The position numbers and the translations under genes are program-made. Of a DNA stretch of 64,000 bases, positions 34,001 through 49,000 are shown in pieces; position 1 is the first letter of the stretch, and each line of letters begins with the position of its first letter. The DNA is taken from assembly GCA_914767715.1 (NCBI GenBank), contig OU612067.1:20217001-20281000 (forward strand). The letters run 5' to 3'. The notes under the pieces were generated by a model. It was not told the DNA's origin and ran no database searches. It was given only the letters and a program-made list of their open reading frames with translations. This stretch comes from Membranipora membranacea (lineage: Eukaryota > Bryozoa > Gymnolaemata > Cheilostomatida > Membraniporidae).

Positions 34001-37000
34001 TCAGTCAAGTGTTTAATTTTGAACTCAAATGAGATCACATCTAAATAAGTCAGCGTCATATAGTGAGAATCATCATGCCAAGCTTGTGAGCACAGATCTC
34101 AGTAGCGGAGAGTTAATGTGGTGACTCTATAACCTGGAATCCCACAGTTATTCTAAATCTACCTTGGTTTGATCGACAGGCCAATCTCTAACTGTTATGA
34201 ATCCTACAATCCACTGCAAGCCACACAAGCAAGTCATAGCATCTTACATATTTATATATATTTTACATATATATTTTTTTTAAAGATAATTGACATGGTT
34301 GAAGGAAGCCCAGGTTTGGCAAACGATCTCCCGCTACATGTTTGTATATGTAATTATTCTTAGGCCTAGGGTCTACATGGAATCGAGGGGGACGTTGAGA
34401 TACACATGGCACTCACATAGCTATTGTAACTGACCCGCCACATTTATTTATTTTGGTATGCCATAGGTTTCAAAAGCTGAGACCGGTATGACAAACCAAC
34501 TGCGTCCTACCAACTGAGCTTGGTGAGAAGAGTTTTGTATTTTTCCCTTTACAAATATTACGTAACTTTATCATAAGTAACTGCCTGACTAGAAAATACA
34601 TGATACATGATCAAGTGACAGTGGAGCTCAGAATATTGAAAAAAATGTAAGTTTAACTCATGGCTAAACCAAGACTTGCTAGTTTATTGAGAGTTTTACT
34701 ATGTTGAGCTAAGCAATGGTAATGGTAGTGGCCTTAATCAAGGCACTGAGAGGAAAGGAAAGAAGTCTGACGCACTGACTGGGTGACTCAAATCATTGAA
34801 CATTGGAATGTGACTGATTCTCAAACATCATCTGTCAAATCTAAATTATATCACTTCTCTTCTGGAACATCATAATAGGACCTGCAAAGGCAATATACAC
34901 CCGTATCCGATGCTACTCCCTCTTCCTCCTCCAGCTGTTGACCAAAATGGGGTTGTGATGTTATAGTGAACACACCTTTATTTTCACAAATGCTAAAAAG
35001 TCATGGGTACCAGCCAACGTATTTGACGGAGCCCGGTTTTACAGCCAGGGATTAAGTACTGTGTACCAACAACAAAAGGGGCCAGCATGAAAATGTTGAA
35101 AACAAGCTTGGCGGCCGGGCAGTGATGCATGTTACGATGAGACGAGAGGCTTAGAGAACAGATTTATAGTGCATGAAGGCAATGCATGGACGCAAGTTTA
35201 GGGATCTACAGGGTCTGTGGGTGGGGAAAAAAATGCATAGACAAAGCTGTTAGAATGCTGCTTGTTAGTGATTTGGGATCTTCACGCTTGTTGGATGCTA
35301 GTCTCAAAGCAAACACGGTATGTGGTATGCCTGGGCCAAAAAATACCCCTGCGGTCTCTATTATGAATATCCATGTTCAGCTTCTTTACTAGCATTCAGA
35401 TTTTGGAAAAAAACTTTTTCAAAGAGTGCGTTGGTGTTTCTTTGCTTTTTTATCTATTGGGAATAATGATAGTGTGGTCTTTATCTCTGTTGATAAGTCA
35501 GTTACATTCAATTTACCACCCTGAGAAGCTTTCACTGAAGTTCGGTTAGAAGTTTGGCAAGATCAGGGGCATCTTGAGGTTTCTTCATTACAACCACAAT
35601 CGGCTGCTTTGTCTGCCTTACCCGGTGGCTAATAATATATGAACACAATAGGCCTATATTTATCATTTTTCTCAAATTTTTCCAATTTTTTGGTACCGCC
35701 ATGAGTGGATTCTATGCTGCTGCGTTCCAGTGTTTATTTCAGCGCCATTGACTGCCCGGTGACTTGGTGTGATCCAGCCAGCTCGTCAGCATTGGTATAT
35801 GGCGATAGAGGCTATGATAATTGTATGATATGATATGACGTAATGCTAGGCAGTTGGGGTTGCAAACAAGGCCACGAACAGACAATTGAGGCGAGATATG
35901 AACACTTACAAGGGAACACCACCAAGCTAAGTTGTATATCATGTATTGCTACTTCCATCAAAGTTTAGATCATTTGGAAGCTTGGTCCAATTGTTGCATA
36001 CATTGGCCTGCGATGTACTTGGATGCTGGTAGCTGAGCTTTTAAGCCAGACCTGTATAGCTTGCTAAATTGCGTTGAAAGGGTTTCAGTTTAAAGTCCCC
36101 TTTTTTCCGCTGTTTACAAAATATCTAGGCGCCAGCACATAAATCCACGATAGCATAAGCATAAGTGCTGTTTATTCTCTTTACAAGCGAACATAGTGTT
36201 ATAGCATGCAGAGTGCTAAAGTTTTACCGATTAGGTGATCTTCCCAACAAAGTTTAAATCATTTGGAAGCTTTGTCCAATTGTTGTTTTCATTGACCTGC
36301 TATGAATTTGGATATTTACAGCTAAGCTGTTAAGCGAGACCTGTATAGCTTGCTAAACACTAAAATAAATTGAGTTGGAGGTTTTCGGTTTGAAGGTAGA
36401 ATTACCTAAACTTAACAAAACAGCTCATGAAAGCTTAGAAGCTGGCGCAAAGATCTCTGTAGAATAAGTGCTGTGTATTCCCTTCACAAACAAACCTAGT
36501 GTTTTAGCTTGCAGAGCCCTACAGGTTAACTCTTTACCAAATGAACTATGGAATGGCACTGTTTCCCTCTTTTTCCGCTGGTTACAAAAATATATAGGGG
36601 AATGCTCATAAATTCTTGACTTATTCCTGTGTAACTGGTATTGGCTCTATTGTGTATGTCCCCCAACTATCCTGAATAAGTGTTGAGCCATACTTTAGAA
36701 CATGAAAAAGGTTGCCATGTCCTACACAAATGTTTTTGTACCATGTTTTTGTACAATCGCCACTAACCATGTATGTTTAAAAGGGCTTCTGTAGCAAATT
36801 TTTATCATTATTGGCCAGCTCTCATAGATGGCTGACTTTGACTGCTTTTCATGGCAACGTTTCCCAGTGTTTATGGAATTTTATGCCTATTGCGTGATGT
36901 TTGTATTCATTGCAGAAGTACATCATTCAGAAACAATCACACACGAAAAAAATTTTTGCATGGAATGACGTTTGAGAATCTAATTTTAGGCACATTATGG

Positions 37001-40000
37001 CAGCGATAGTGAACAATTTTTGCCGTTGAAGCAAACTGAAGCGTTTAGCTTAAGTTTTTCAAGCGGAAGTGTATATTTGCTTTGCCAAGATAGGTCATCA
37101 CCACAAAACCAGTCCAAAGGCTGAAAAATCAGAGAAGTGTTTCTGAGTCAGGTTGATTGCTGATAGCATCGGACCCCAGATCCAAAAACTTTGTCGACTG
37201 CATCAAGTGTTGAAATGTAATGGAAGACACAATTGCAAGATGCTTTTCGTCACATGTACCGTGAAAATCTTAATTTTACTTGTCAAGCTTTTGAATTGCA
37301 CTCCATATGTTAGTATATTATTTTAGACTTTGACAGCCAGTGATTTGAATAATTTCTTTTTTTGGATCAGTACAGATTCTAGGTGAAGTGCCTATGTGCA
37401 TAAAATATTTTTTTGGAAATTTGATTTCCTTTCATTACATGCGACTGCAAAGCTGGGCATAGGATTTCACGCACAGACTTGGTTTTTCAATTTTCCCAGT
37501 TACAAGGGAGCACAACTACAGATTTGAACTCCTATTGTATAAATTTTGTCCGGGGTAACATCTGTATTGTACATATTTTACTGCCTTTCCTGTTTATTTG
37601 ACAGAAATGCAGAGATATCTTTGCAGTAAGATGGACTATAGCTGATTTGTCATTCCACTGATGGACCAGGGCAGAAAGCATCGGATATTCCTCCTGGAAC
37701 TGCACATAGCATGCAGGGCACAAGACAATCAGCACTCATAATTAAGCTAAGTACTGTTCAATGGCTCCCATCATTAACATACTTGATCGTACAATTGAAA
37801 AATAAGGTTACATCAACCTCTAGTAAAATTCTTTGAAATGATTCCAGTAGAATACATGCAGTGATTTAAGGGTATATAAGAAATACCCTGCTCAGATTAG
37901 CAATTGGGAGCATTTCGTTCGGAACTTGTTCATCATGACTCTTGATCATAAATCCAAATCGCTTAATGTCACAGTTGAATCAAAATTTGCGGCTCATCTC
38001 CTTGTGAGATCAAAAGTTTCGATATTACGTACATGATCATGTTATTTGACAAACAAGTTTCCAACAATGCATGTTTCACAGTGATGAAATTATAAAGTTG
38101 AACACATGCATACAGTCCTTGTCGATCAATTTGAAGGGATACGAGTGGTCAATTGTGACATTGATAAGAAGACAAAATATTTATGTTTACTCTTCACCCA
38201 ACAAACCCACTTAGGAAGTGTTTTGTACATCATGAAACTGAACTATGTTCCTTTCGCTAGATGGGGCAATTCCCACCTATTGGTACTGTACTACAAACCT
38301 ATTCTGATGTCAAATTTGACAATTTAAAAATATCGACTATTGTTTCTAAGTCGACATTTACATAAAAGATAAAGACATTTCATCGCAACAGCATGCAACT
38401 GAACTTCCAAACACTCAAGAGAAGTGACTGACTATGGCATCATGTCTATGGTGCCTAACGATGATTCAACAGACAAGGTTGTTTATCTAACAGAATATCT
38501 GTTCAAAATTTTGAAACTTTCACCACCTCAAATTGGCTCGTCCGTCTTTCATACTCAGTAAACTTTGGCCCAAAAAGACCATTTAAGCCAAAGGTTTTCC
38601 ACTCTAGGAAGCTGGTCACTTTCCAGTGCGACATAGGTTCTGACTGGCACAATTTGTTGGTGACAAAAGTTGATATAAAGAAAAATTATCGAGGCCACTG
38701 TGACATAGTGCAGAGTTATGGGGGAAAATCGAAGGAAATATCTTCGTTACCACTAGAAATTGCCTGTGATTTTATGGCCGGATTTCCCCCTAGTAAAGTC
38801 TCTTTTGACACCATTGGGAGTCAAAGATTCATTTAAGTGATTTAGAGACTACTACTTATCCTGCTTTGAAGGCCGATCATCCCGACAATCTAGAGATCAA
38901 CAGTTGCATTTGGAGGCCAATCCTGAAGCAGTGACATACAATCACTGAGAATGAATTTGTCACAATTTGGGTGAATTGGTATTCACCAAAATGTCGGCGT
39001 CCTATTCCTCGCCAACATACTTTTACTCGAATTATTTTTATTAAAAAATGATGACCTTTTACTGAAATGTTTTGATGTGTCGTACAAATAAATACCTGAA
39101 TCAATTGATGAAGTTGCAGCCCGTTGATTGATTATGCAGCAATAATTGACATGTGAAAAAATTAACATTTTGCAAAATGGATTTTTTTGAACAAAATTGT
39201 TGTTTACTTTGGAGTTGGCCCTCCTTGATTCACAGAAACCCCCCTCCTGATATGCGTGTCTTTAATAGAGCACAGTCCATGTAGACTAGTGTCTAAAAAT
39301 TTACTTTTAAGTTTCGTATGTGATCTTGATTGGCTAACCAACTACATACATATTGAGGTGCAAAGGTCATTACCTTCCTTTCATTGCTTTACCTCTGATC
39401 AAGTGACAGTGGAGCTCATAATATTGAAAAACCCTCCAGCCTCCCCGTTTAGCACCCTACATGTCTGTACTCGCATTTTGTTTTGTATAGTTGTAGATAG
39501 TGTGGAAAGAGTGTCCTTGAGACACCATGTGGAGTGAAAGACCCTTATTGAACGATGTGGAGACCAATGCTTATCCTGTTTTGAAGGCCGATCATCCCCA
39601 CGATCTAGAGATCAACAATTGCATTTGAAGGCCACTCTTGAAGTTAGTGACATACAATCACTGAGAATTAATTTGTCACAGCTGGGGTGAATCGGTTTCA
39701 CCAAATTGTCGGCGTCCTATTCTTTGCAAAAATACCTTTACTCAAATTATTTTTTTTCAAAAATGATGACCTGTTACTGAAATGTTTTGATGTGTTGTAC
39801 AAATAAATACCTGAATCAAATGATGAAGTTGCAGCCTGTTGATTGATTATGCAGCAATAATTGACATGTTAATGTAAAGATTGCTGGAATTTGTTAGCTT
39901 CTATTGTACAATGTTCCTGACATTGAAAATATACTAATTATTAACCTATGTGGAAATAATTAGTAATTAAACATATTTAGAAGTCGTAGCATTTTGCGGA

Positions 40001-43000
40001 CAGCCCTATGTGGCAGATTGATATAAGTACAAAATTTAGTGGGAATTAACATGCATGATGTGGCCTAGCCTTAAAAATCCATGGATAACATAACATAGTA
40101 ATATCCCCAGGCCCGATTCCAACAAACTGGAAATTACATCCTAGAATTTATTTGTGGCCTTTTATATTTGATGCTAAGGGCAGCAAAAATGTGGCAAAGA
40201 AAAACAGAAGATTTTTATCATCAGCCATTGGCGGCCGTTATTCCAAACACTCTTTGCTAGTCTTTATCTTGTATTAAATGCAAAACCTTACGGTCAATAT
40301 TTCACAATTCATCTGAAAACTCACTTGATGACTACAAAAGGAAAACAAGGACGAATCTCGGTGATTAGTTGTTATTTATTAGGAGATACTGCATGGATCA
40401 TGTTTCCATTTCAAATTCATGGAATGAATCTCTTTTTCTTTCATTTATTGACCAAGTGTTATAGATTCTTGACTTTTACACAGGTAAATTTAGCAACAAA
40501 AATACTTAGAATGCTTAGTCATTGCGAACGAATACAAGGACCCAAGTGATCTCAAACTTCCAGGGTGATTGCCTTCAATCGGCATTGGGAATAAGCGGAT
40601 GTTTCCCCTGGGGTACGTCACAACCATAGACATGTGTTTTGTCTATGGTCATACTTATTATGAGTTATTAGTTAATACACTAATAATCACACAGATAAGA
40701 TGATGATCAAAATTCAGACCTGGGTGGGATTCGAACGTGGGTCCCCATACCTATAGGCAACGACGCTACCATCACGCCACTTGGACCAACTAGGATAGCT
40801 AGTAGACAATATAGCTAATAGACAATATAGCTCTGTGTTAGCGGCGTTGCCTGCAAAGCCATTTGGACCTGGATTCGAGACCGTTACAGATCTGAACATT
40901 TTGATCATCAACATATTTATTAGTGTATCGTAATAAGTATGATGGTTGTGACGTACCCTAGGGATTGCCGGCTGATTCTTACTGCCGATAAATTGGCGTC
41001 ACCTTGGAAGTTTGAGAGGCCATAACTTCCTCAAAATTTGAATTCTAAAGCTGAAAATCGCTCACATGATAGAATAAAATATGGAGAATAAGATGTGATA
41101 CAAAAGATCAGCCTCAAACAAAGTTTTTAATATGGTTCAGCTGGGCTGAAGAGGTTTACAACCCTGAAATTATTTGTAAAAATTGTGGAGCTGTCAGCTT
41201 AGTGCGGCAAATTGATATTTAAGTACAAGATTTAGTAGGACTTTGTCGCATGACGTGGCCTAGCCTTTAAAATCCATGGATTATATAACAATATAACCAG
41301 GCCAGCTTCCATCAAACTGGAAATAAGTTCTTAGAATTTATTTGTGGCCTTTTATGTTTGATGCTAAGGGCTGCAAAAAACAGGAGAGTTTTATCATCAG
41401 CCATTGGAGGCCATCATTCCAAACACTCTTTGCTAGTTTTTATCTTGTGTTAAATGCAAAACCATATGTTCCATCGAAAGGACAATATTTCACAATTAAT
41501 TTGAAAACTTACTTGATGACTACAACAAGGCAAATAAGGACGAATCTTGGTGATTGGTTGTTATTATTAGGAGATACCGCATAGGTCAAGTTTGCATTCA
41601 AAATTAATGGAATGAATCTCTATTTCCGTCATTTATTGATCAACTTTTTTAGATTCTAGACTTTTGCACAGGTAAATTTAGCAAATCATGTTTAATCATG
41701 AAAAATCTTTTCCTCATATGTGCAAACTTGCCAGTAAACATTATAATCTAAAGCAGATTGAAGATGACAGATAAACTTATGTGTCTGTTGTAAGTGTCAT
41801 CAGCAGTAATTGTTCCTATTTAATGATACTTTGTGAGCTATAATTGACTGTGTGGTAGTTACTGTAAAAATACCACAAATATTGTGTCCTAAAATAGGCA
41901 AAGGTTATAAATATCCTGCTAAGTTGCATTCTGCCCATTCCAATCATATATCAATCGAGTGATAATAATAAACGTTCAGTCTGCAACAAGCCTCTTTTAA
42001 ACCATTTTATGTTCAAATACTTTGATACCACTTAAGTCTAACTTACGAGTCAGGCAGCCTCTCCAGCTTATTCCAACGCACTCCTAACTTCTTCAGAGCA
42101 GTGAGCCTCCCGATCTGATCAGGTAGAGAGTGTAGCTGATTGGACCATGCATCTAATTTCTCAAGCTTTGTCAGTGAGCATATCCTGTAAAAAATTATAA
42201 AACAATTATAATGACAAGTTGTTATATTGTGATCGGTATTATAATAATGTATATATATTTATATTTAGAAAAGATGTTGATGCTGGAGCTGATACTGATC
42301 CCTCATATTAAATAATCATTTTTTCATCGTTATTAGATATTATTATTAACTAGGAGCATATAAACAAGAGTGCTGCAGGCACACTATTACCACATTTCTG
42401 ATTAGTTTGAGACTAAGGCCGGATGCACTTTTTCGGTGGAATCGGGTCCAATACATGCAGTGTATGAAGTAAACCTTCCAATACTACCATTTAATCAAAA
42501 ATATGTGTGAATTTATAATATACTCATAATGGTGGATCAGGTCAATCCAGTAAATGTTCTCATTTCCGGTAACACCAAAACACTGCATTGTGGGATATTA
42601 CATGGAAAGTCCTGTATCCTTTGCACAACAACAGGAGTACCATATGCACACTATTATCACATCAAATTTTCAGCCTCGGAGTCCTACATCAATATTTCGT
42701 AAAGTAAATGCATCCAAATCTAACACATGATTATAAATGTAATGGGTTTATTTATTATATACAAAGCTGTCTGCTATTCTATTCTATTCTTTCACATGTC
42801 GAGGTTTGTCCCTTCTCATGTCCAAGTAAGACAATACATAATTTCATTTTATTTGTAGGTTTCAATTGAGATCCGAAAGTAAACATGCAATGTTTTGGGC
42901 CCAAAGTCTATCATTTTGATTCTGTAGCACTAGATAGATCAGTAATTTATTTATGTCATTATCGCTAGCAATACAAAAACACTACATTGTGGAATACTGA

Positions 43001-46000
43001 ATTGAATACCCTGTAGTCAATGTAAAGCAACAGCAAACATATAGAGTATATTTACAGGTGTATATTTGTTGAAGAACAAGAACGTGAGGCATCCCAACGG
43101 ACACTGAACCAACCCAGTGTTGAGATTGGGAGGCAAATCATATCGTTTGATGTAAATGAAAAAGTGCAATCTTTAGAGTTATTTGCAGTTGTTTCCAAAT
43201 CTTTGCCTTGATTAAAACAAAAGATCAGATTTTAAAACTAAACATAGAATTAGTGATACAACTCAATACATCAAACAGTATGATAGAAATTGATTAGTAA
43301 GGGGAGGGAAACGGAATTTAGATTGGCTATGTTGTTGCTTCATGAGCCTAGTCTCATCGAACTGTAACCGACAGTAACTCATCTCTGTTAATAATGTAAC
43401 AGTATTTGGTGCAAAAATAATCATGTCTGTCTTTGTTCCTAAATATATTACAAAAATTGTGCCACAAAGATTCCTGCATTTTCATCTCTCAGGAGGCAAG
43501 TTTTAGCAATAGCATGTTTTCAATGATGAACTTTGGTCATGATGTGAGGACAATTTCTCTCCATTTAGATAAGTCAGAACAGGATTACAATTACGGTCAA
43601 CAAGTTATTTTTAATTTGCTTTAATTATAAACTTTTAGAAAACCTCAATAAATAAATAAATAAAAAAAAATAAAATAAGAATGCATCACAAATGGGAAAC
43701 TCATAATTTTTTAGTTCCACTATGAAAACTATCACCGATGATTTCACCAAGTGTCACTGATTGTCAACAATCAATTTTCTATAAGGGAATGCAGATTTAT
43801 TAAAATCTGTTACATAATTTATAATAGTTTATTAGAAATATTTTGTAATAAGCTGAAACTGAGTATTATCTGTAATAAATCATGTTGTACATTTATTTCA
43901 GAATTTTAAGTTTTGTAGCTGCAGGGAGTTGTGCGCTTGTTTCTGCGATGCGTTGAATGCATTTTCCACCCCTGGCAAATGTATCATCATTCACCCTCAT
44001 TTGCATATCTACTCATCTAGTTTGTGTGTGTGCTGTTTCCTAATAAGTGTTAATACCATAGAGTTGGTATGTAATTGTCAATTGTCAATCATTGAGGGGC
44101 GTTATATATTGTATGCTACTCCTTGTTATGACAAGTAATTTATTCTCTGTCCTATTTTTTATAGTCCGCTGGCTACAGAATAAAACCATAGTATTTAGCA
44201 TAATTTGATTTTTCAGAAGATTGATTCATTGGGTGACTTAAATAAATATGATACAAATACATTTGTCTACAAAAATCTGAATCCAACAAGGTGCACTGAA
44301 GACCAGCTTTAAATGAAAACGAACATGAAGGTCACTGATTCACCCTTATCACCGCACTTCCTGTATCCCAAATGTAAGAAATCCTAAAAAATATTAAAAA
44401 CTTGAAAAATAGCGTCCAAGCGGTGGATTGAACTTGCTACTTCATGATCAAAAGACATCCACACTTGCCGCTCAGCCATCCAAGCCCTAAGCTGTAACTT
44501 GAAAAAGTGCTAGCCATAAACCAACTGGCAGCTAGGCTATGCATAACGTGACACTGCGGGTGGCACAATGACGATGCGGGTGGGGACATAATGCAAAGTT
44601 ACCGCAGCGCAATGTCCTATCTGTACTGTTTTTTTAAATCTATGGTTAGTACCATGACCATTATTTGGGGAGCAGCGCATACTGGCACATCATCGCCACA
44701 TCATAATTTTTGGGCACAGTCATACAAGCAGTGCTTGGAGCCAGCTGGTCTAGCTTTGAGTATGAGAGTTAAGTTGTTAAATAATAATGACGTAGAGGGA
44801 TTATGTTTTTGTCCTCAAATCAGAGTGACACAGATGGAAAGGTATGTTTGCAATGATTATTCATCTGTTATATTTAATATGCTATTACACATTTGCGATT
44901 TATTTGATGCACCTTTTTCATATTATCTATTTACCAATCGTTATCCTTCTATCATCACAAAGTAATTGAACCTTGAATTGATTTCTCAAAGTAATTGAAC
45001 TGTTATTTGATTTCAGTTTTACGAGCAAATATACACCTCAACTCTGTAAATCCTGTCACAAATCACTCAAGTGCAGAAACAGTAAAACTATCCCTGACAA
45101 GTGACTAAACTACACGAACGCCCATAGCTCACGCTACGCTCAGATGGAGTATATTATCAATTTTTGTCAGGTGTGAGGAATAAAGCAGTTAGCACAAACT
45201 TAGCTATAAACAACCTGATAAAAACGATTCAGAGCTATCACTTCCAGGGAGAGATACAAGTACTGGTAGCTAAAAAATGCTCAAAAAAGCTTTGGCGTTG
45301 TATTCTCTAGAACCATTTCTAGATGACCAAAATATACTCTGGGTCGGAGGAAGACTTCGGAACTCTCTCTCGGCATATGAAAATTGCCATCCAGCCGTTC
45401 TTCCAAGTACAGAACCACTTATAAATGTCTTTATCAGACTCAAACATGCAGAAGCTGCACCCCAGGGTACAAATACCACAGTAAATGCCATAAGGTCGGC
45501 AGGTATCCACCTTGTTGGTAACGGCATCAATACGGTATCCTCGGTTATTTATAACTGCATCAAATGTAAGAAAATCCGAGGTGCTCCAGTTAGCCAAAAA
45601 ATGGCAGATTTCCCCTCATCTAGGGTGCAGCCTTCTCCCATTTCACTCACACTTGACTGGATGTCTTTGGCCCTTTCATGGTCCAGGACTACAGGAAACA
45701 ACTGAAGAGGTATGGCCTGATATTTACATGCATGGCAAGTAGGGCTGTCCATCTCGAAGTCTTGGACGGTCTCACCATTGACTGCTTCATCAATGGAATG
45801 AGGAACTTCCTGGTTATCTGGGGACCAGTACAAGTGTTCTATTCGGACAGAGGTACAAATTTCGTCGGTACCGATAATGAGCTCCAGAAAGGATTAGATG
45901 TACTGCCCACACAAGGGCTGAAGAAATTTCTGGAATCTCGTCACAGCACCTTCAGCTTCAGCGTTCCGTATGCCAGTCACATTGGAGGCGCATGGGAACG

Positions 46001-49000
46001 CTTTATCCGTACAGTTTGGAATGTGCTGCATGGTATTCTACTTGGCTGGATTCGTCAAGCTTACTTACATTAATGTATGAATGCATGTACATAATCAACT
46101 CGAGGGCTCTTACTACTCAACAACTCAGCAAAAACTCATCCAGTGAGCCTCTCCCTCTGACACCAAATAATCTACTGACGATGAAACACCAAGGTCTACA
46201 TCCGCCACCAGGAAAGTTTGAGGAACCAGACATCTACAGCAGAAAGCGATGGAGAAGAATACAGTATTTGGCGGAGCAGTTCTGGAGTAGATGGAAGGAG
46301 GAGTATTTACAAACACTTCAAACCAGATCCAAGTGGAATGAGACAAAACAAAACAGAAAGGTGACGTGGTACTCCTGGAGACTTGCCAGAATCCTCAAGG
46401 GTATAGAGAGCCCAGACAGCCTGGTCAGGAAGGTGGAGCTGAAGACTTCGTCAGGGCAAGTGTACCCGTGCCCTATCCACAATCCGATACTACTCGACCC
46501 CAGCCAAACTGAAAGTTGATTGGAAAACCAGAGGTTCTCGGTGGGCGTGTAGCTGCGGGGAGTTGTGCGCTTGTTTCTGATGTGCGTTACATACGTTTTC
46601 CACCCCTGGCAAACTTATCATCATACACCCTCATTTGCATATCTATTAATCTAGTTTGTGTGTGTGCTGTTTCCTAATAAGGGTTAATACCATGACCATA
46701 TTTGGGGAACAGCGCATACTGGCACATCATCTCCACATCATAATTTTGGGGCGCGGTGATACAAGCAGTGCTTTGGACCAGGTCGTCTAGCTTTGAATGT
46801 GAGAGTAAAAGTTGTTAAATAATATTGATGTAGAAGGATTATGTTTTTTGTATTCAAATCAGAGTGACACAGATGGAAAGGTATGTTTGCAATAATTATT
46901 CATCTGTTATATTTAATATGCTATTACACGTTTGCGATTTATTTGATGCACCTTTTTCATATTATCTATTTACCAATTGTTATCCTTCTGTCATCACAAA
47001 ATAATTGAACGTTGAATTGATTTTTCAAAGTAATTGAACTGTTATTTGATTTCAGATTTATGAGCAAATATAACACCTCAACTCCGTAAAACCTGTCACA
47101 AATCACTGCAGAAACAAGTTAAGTGTGCTGATGTGTGGGTTTCTCAACTATATTTATACTTAGCTCATAATTTCTCAAGAATACAAATTCAACAGTGTTG
47201 GGTCAAGTACAGTAGTTTAATCATTTCGACCTGAAATAATTCCTATCGGGACACTATGCCTTTAGAGTGTAAATTACATCATTCTTATCATATTGAAAAC
47301 TGTTCTCGGCACACATATATGATAGGACTGGATACATAGGATTCTGAACACAACAGCCTTTTCTTAGCCTTATCACAAGACAGGGCGGACTTTAAAAAAC
47401 AAGCTCACAAAATTCACCACCCCATTTTCAGAAAATTTAAGTTTTTAACGCTAAACTCAATATAAAAAACAACTTTATGACACTTTCAAATTACATTCCC
47501 TGATTATAAGTAGATCATTTTATTGATTGTTGACGCCGATTTTGGATCTGATGGCGAGGGAGAACAAATACAAGGACTCAAGGGATTTCAAATTGAACAA
47601 CTATAAGACGTTGTGGAGCCTAGGCATGTTGTATCTTTCACTGGACAGGTGTATAAAAATTTTAATAAAAATAGATAATCTATAATATGTCGTTGAGATC
47701 TTTCTCGATTTCAGCAAAGCATTCGGCTGTAAGCTAAAGACATTCAATATTAATGGTTTATCACTTCAGATTATCAAATCGTTCCTCAGAAGTCATCATC
47801 AGTTTGTCTCTTTGCAAGGTACACTCTCCCAGGCTCTTCCGATTAAAGTCGGTGTTCCCCAGGGTTCGGTTCCTGCCCCACCTTATTTCAGATGATTATA
47901 GATGATTTTCTACATCTCCCCGTATTATCGACCTTATATGCATATGCAGATGACACTGATCTTGTGTGAGGTCACAGCAGTCCTCATTCTTTGGAGAGAA
48001 TGTGCAACAATGATCTTTTGAAAATATTGGATTGGTGTCTTGCAAATAAGATGGCAATTAATGTCAAAAAGTCTCACGTTTTATGCTTCAAAGGTAAAGG
48101 AACTAAATTCAAGTTTTCTATTCTTAACAAAACATTAAAGGAATCAGACGAGACAAAACTTTTGGGTTTCACAATTTCTGAAACTTCAACTTGGAACAGT
48201 CATGTAGATAATTTAATATAAAAAAAGATTGTCTTCTGAGTCTGTGCAGATGCTTTCTCATCACATTTTCCTCAAAACAATTCTATTACCAATACATACG
48301 TTGACACCTTATACAAGGCATTAAAATATATTTCTCACTATGCCCAAGGTATTTAACAGACAGTTTGTTTTTATGCCAAAAGACTGCAATATGAGTCATT
48401 GCCAATGTTAATTTTCTGCTTCCTGTACTTTCATCATGAACAAATCTGTTTAAGAGACTTTCTATTCTTCCTTTACCCACATTACACAAACTGGAGAGAG
48501 GCCTAAATCAATGCTCAGAAAACTGTCTATTCACACACACACACACACCTGATGTAGCCTAGCCTTAAAATTCCATGGATTACAATATAATATCACCAGG
48601 CCAGCTTACATCAAACTGGAAATTACATCTTAGAATTTATTTCTGGTCTTTATGTTTGATGCTAAGGGCAGCAAAAATGTGGCAGAGAAAACAGGCGATT
48701 TTCATCATTAGCCATTGACGGCCGTTATTCCAAACACTCTTTGCTTGTTTTATTTTGTATTAAATGCAAAACCTTATGTTCCATTGATAGGACAATAATT
48801 CATGATTAATCTGAAAACACACTTGATGACCACCAAAGGCAAATAAGGACGAATATTGGTGATTGGTCGTTATTTATTAAGCGATACCACATATATCAAG
48901 TTCCATTTCAAATTCATAGAATGAATCTCTTTTTCCTTCATTTATTGACCAAGTGTTATAGATTCTAGACTTTTTTTCATGTAAACGTGGGCAAGACAAA

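Larger units (their letters stand above)
30549..42046 (-). other. 11.5-kb intron of the LRR-Roc-COR-caspase gene
   Basis: Between the large Roc-COR exon and LRR cassette E. Contains one S1 SINE (32308), a 3-unit 21-bp repeat (33508), two direct-repeat pairs (36 and 39 kb), a tRNA-bearing foldback (40607) and two copies of a 0.5-kb repeat module (40.0 and 41.2 kb). No host exon is supported, apart from the weak exon-like pieces at 32.7-33.4 kb. Confidence 0.6.
43914..47116 (+). mobile_element. Decayed BEL/Pao-type LTR retrotransposon, internally deleted
   Basis: Two related LTR-like blocks, 43914-45081 and 46548-47116, both starting TGTAGCTGC and ending near GCAGAAACA, flank an integrase remnant. 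The 3' block follows the integrase stop by about 30 nt, after a purine-rich GGTGGGCG. The first block is longer because of a 586-bp insertion at 44060-44645. Gag, protease and reverse transcriptase are absent. It sits in the intron between LRR cassettes E and D, opposite in orientation to the host gene. Confidence 0.75.

Noticed and set aside
40727-40790. Functional tRNA gene on the minus strand
   Set aside because: Embedded in nested inverted repeats with a decayed second copy; reads as a mobile-element component.
44591-44965. 124-codon plus-strand frame
   Set aside because: Spans the end of the nested insertion and the LTR block; no resemblance to a protein.
45277-46519. Intact integrase gene
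   Set aside because: Three different frames are needed to follow the domain, so it is a decayed remnant.
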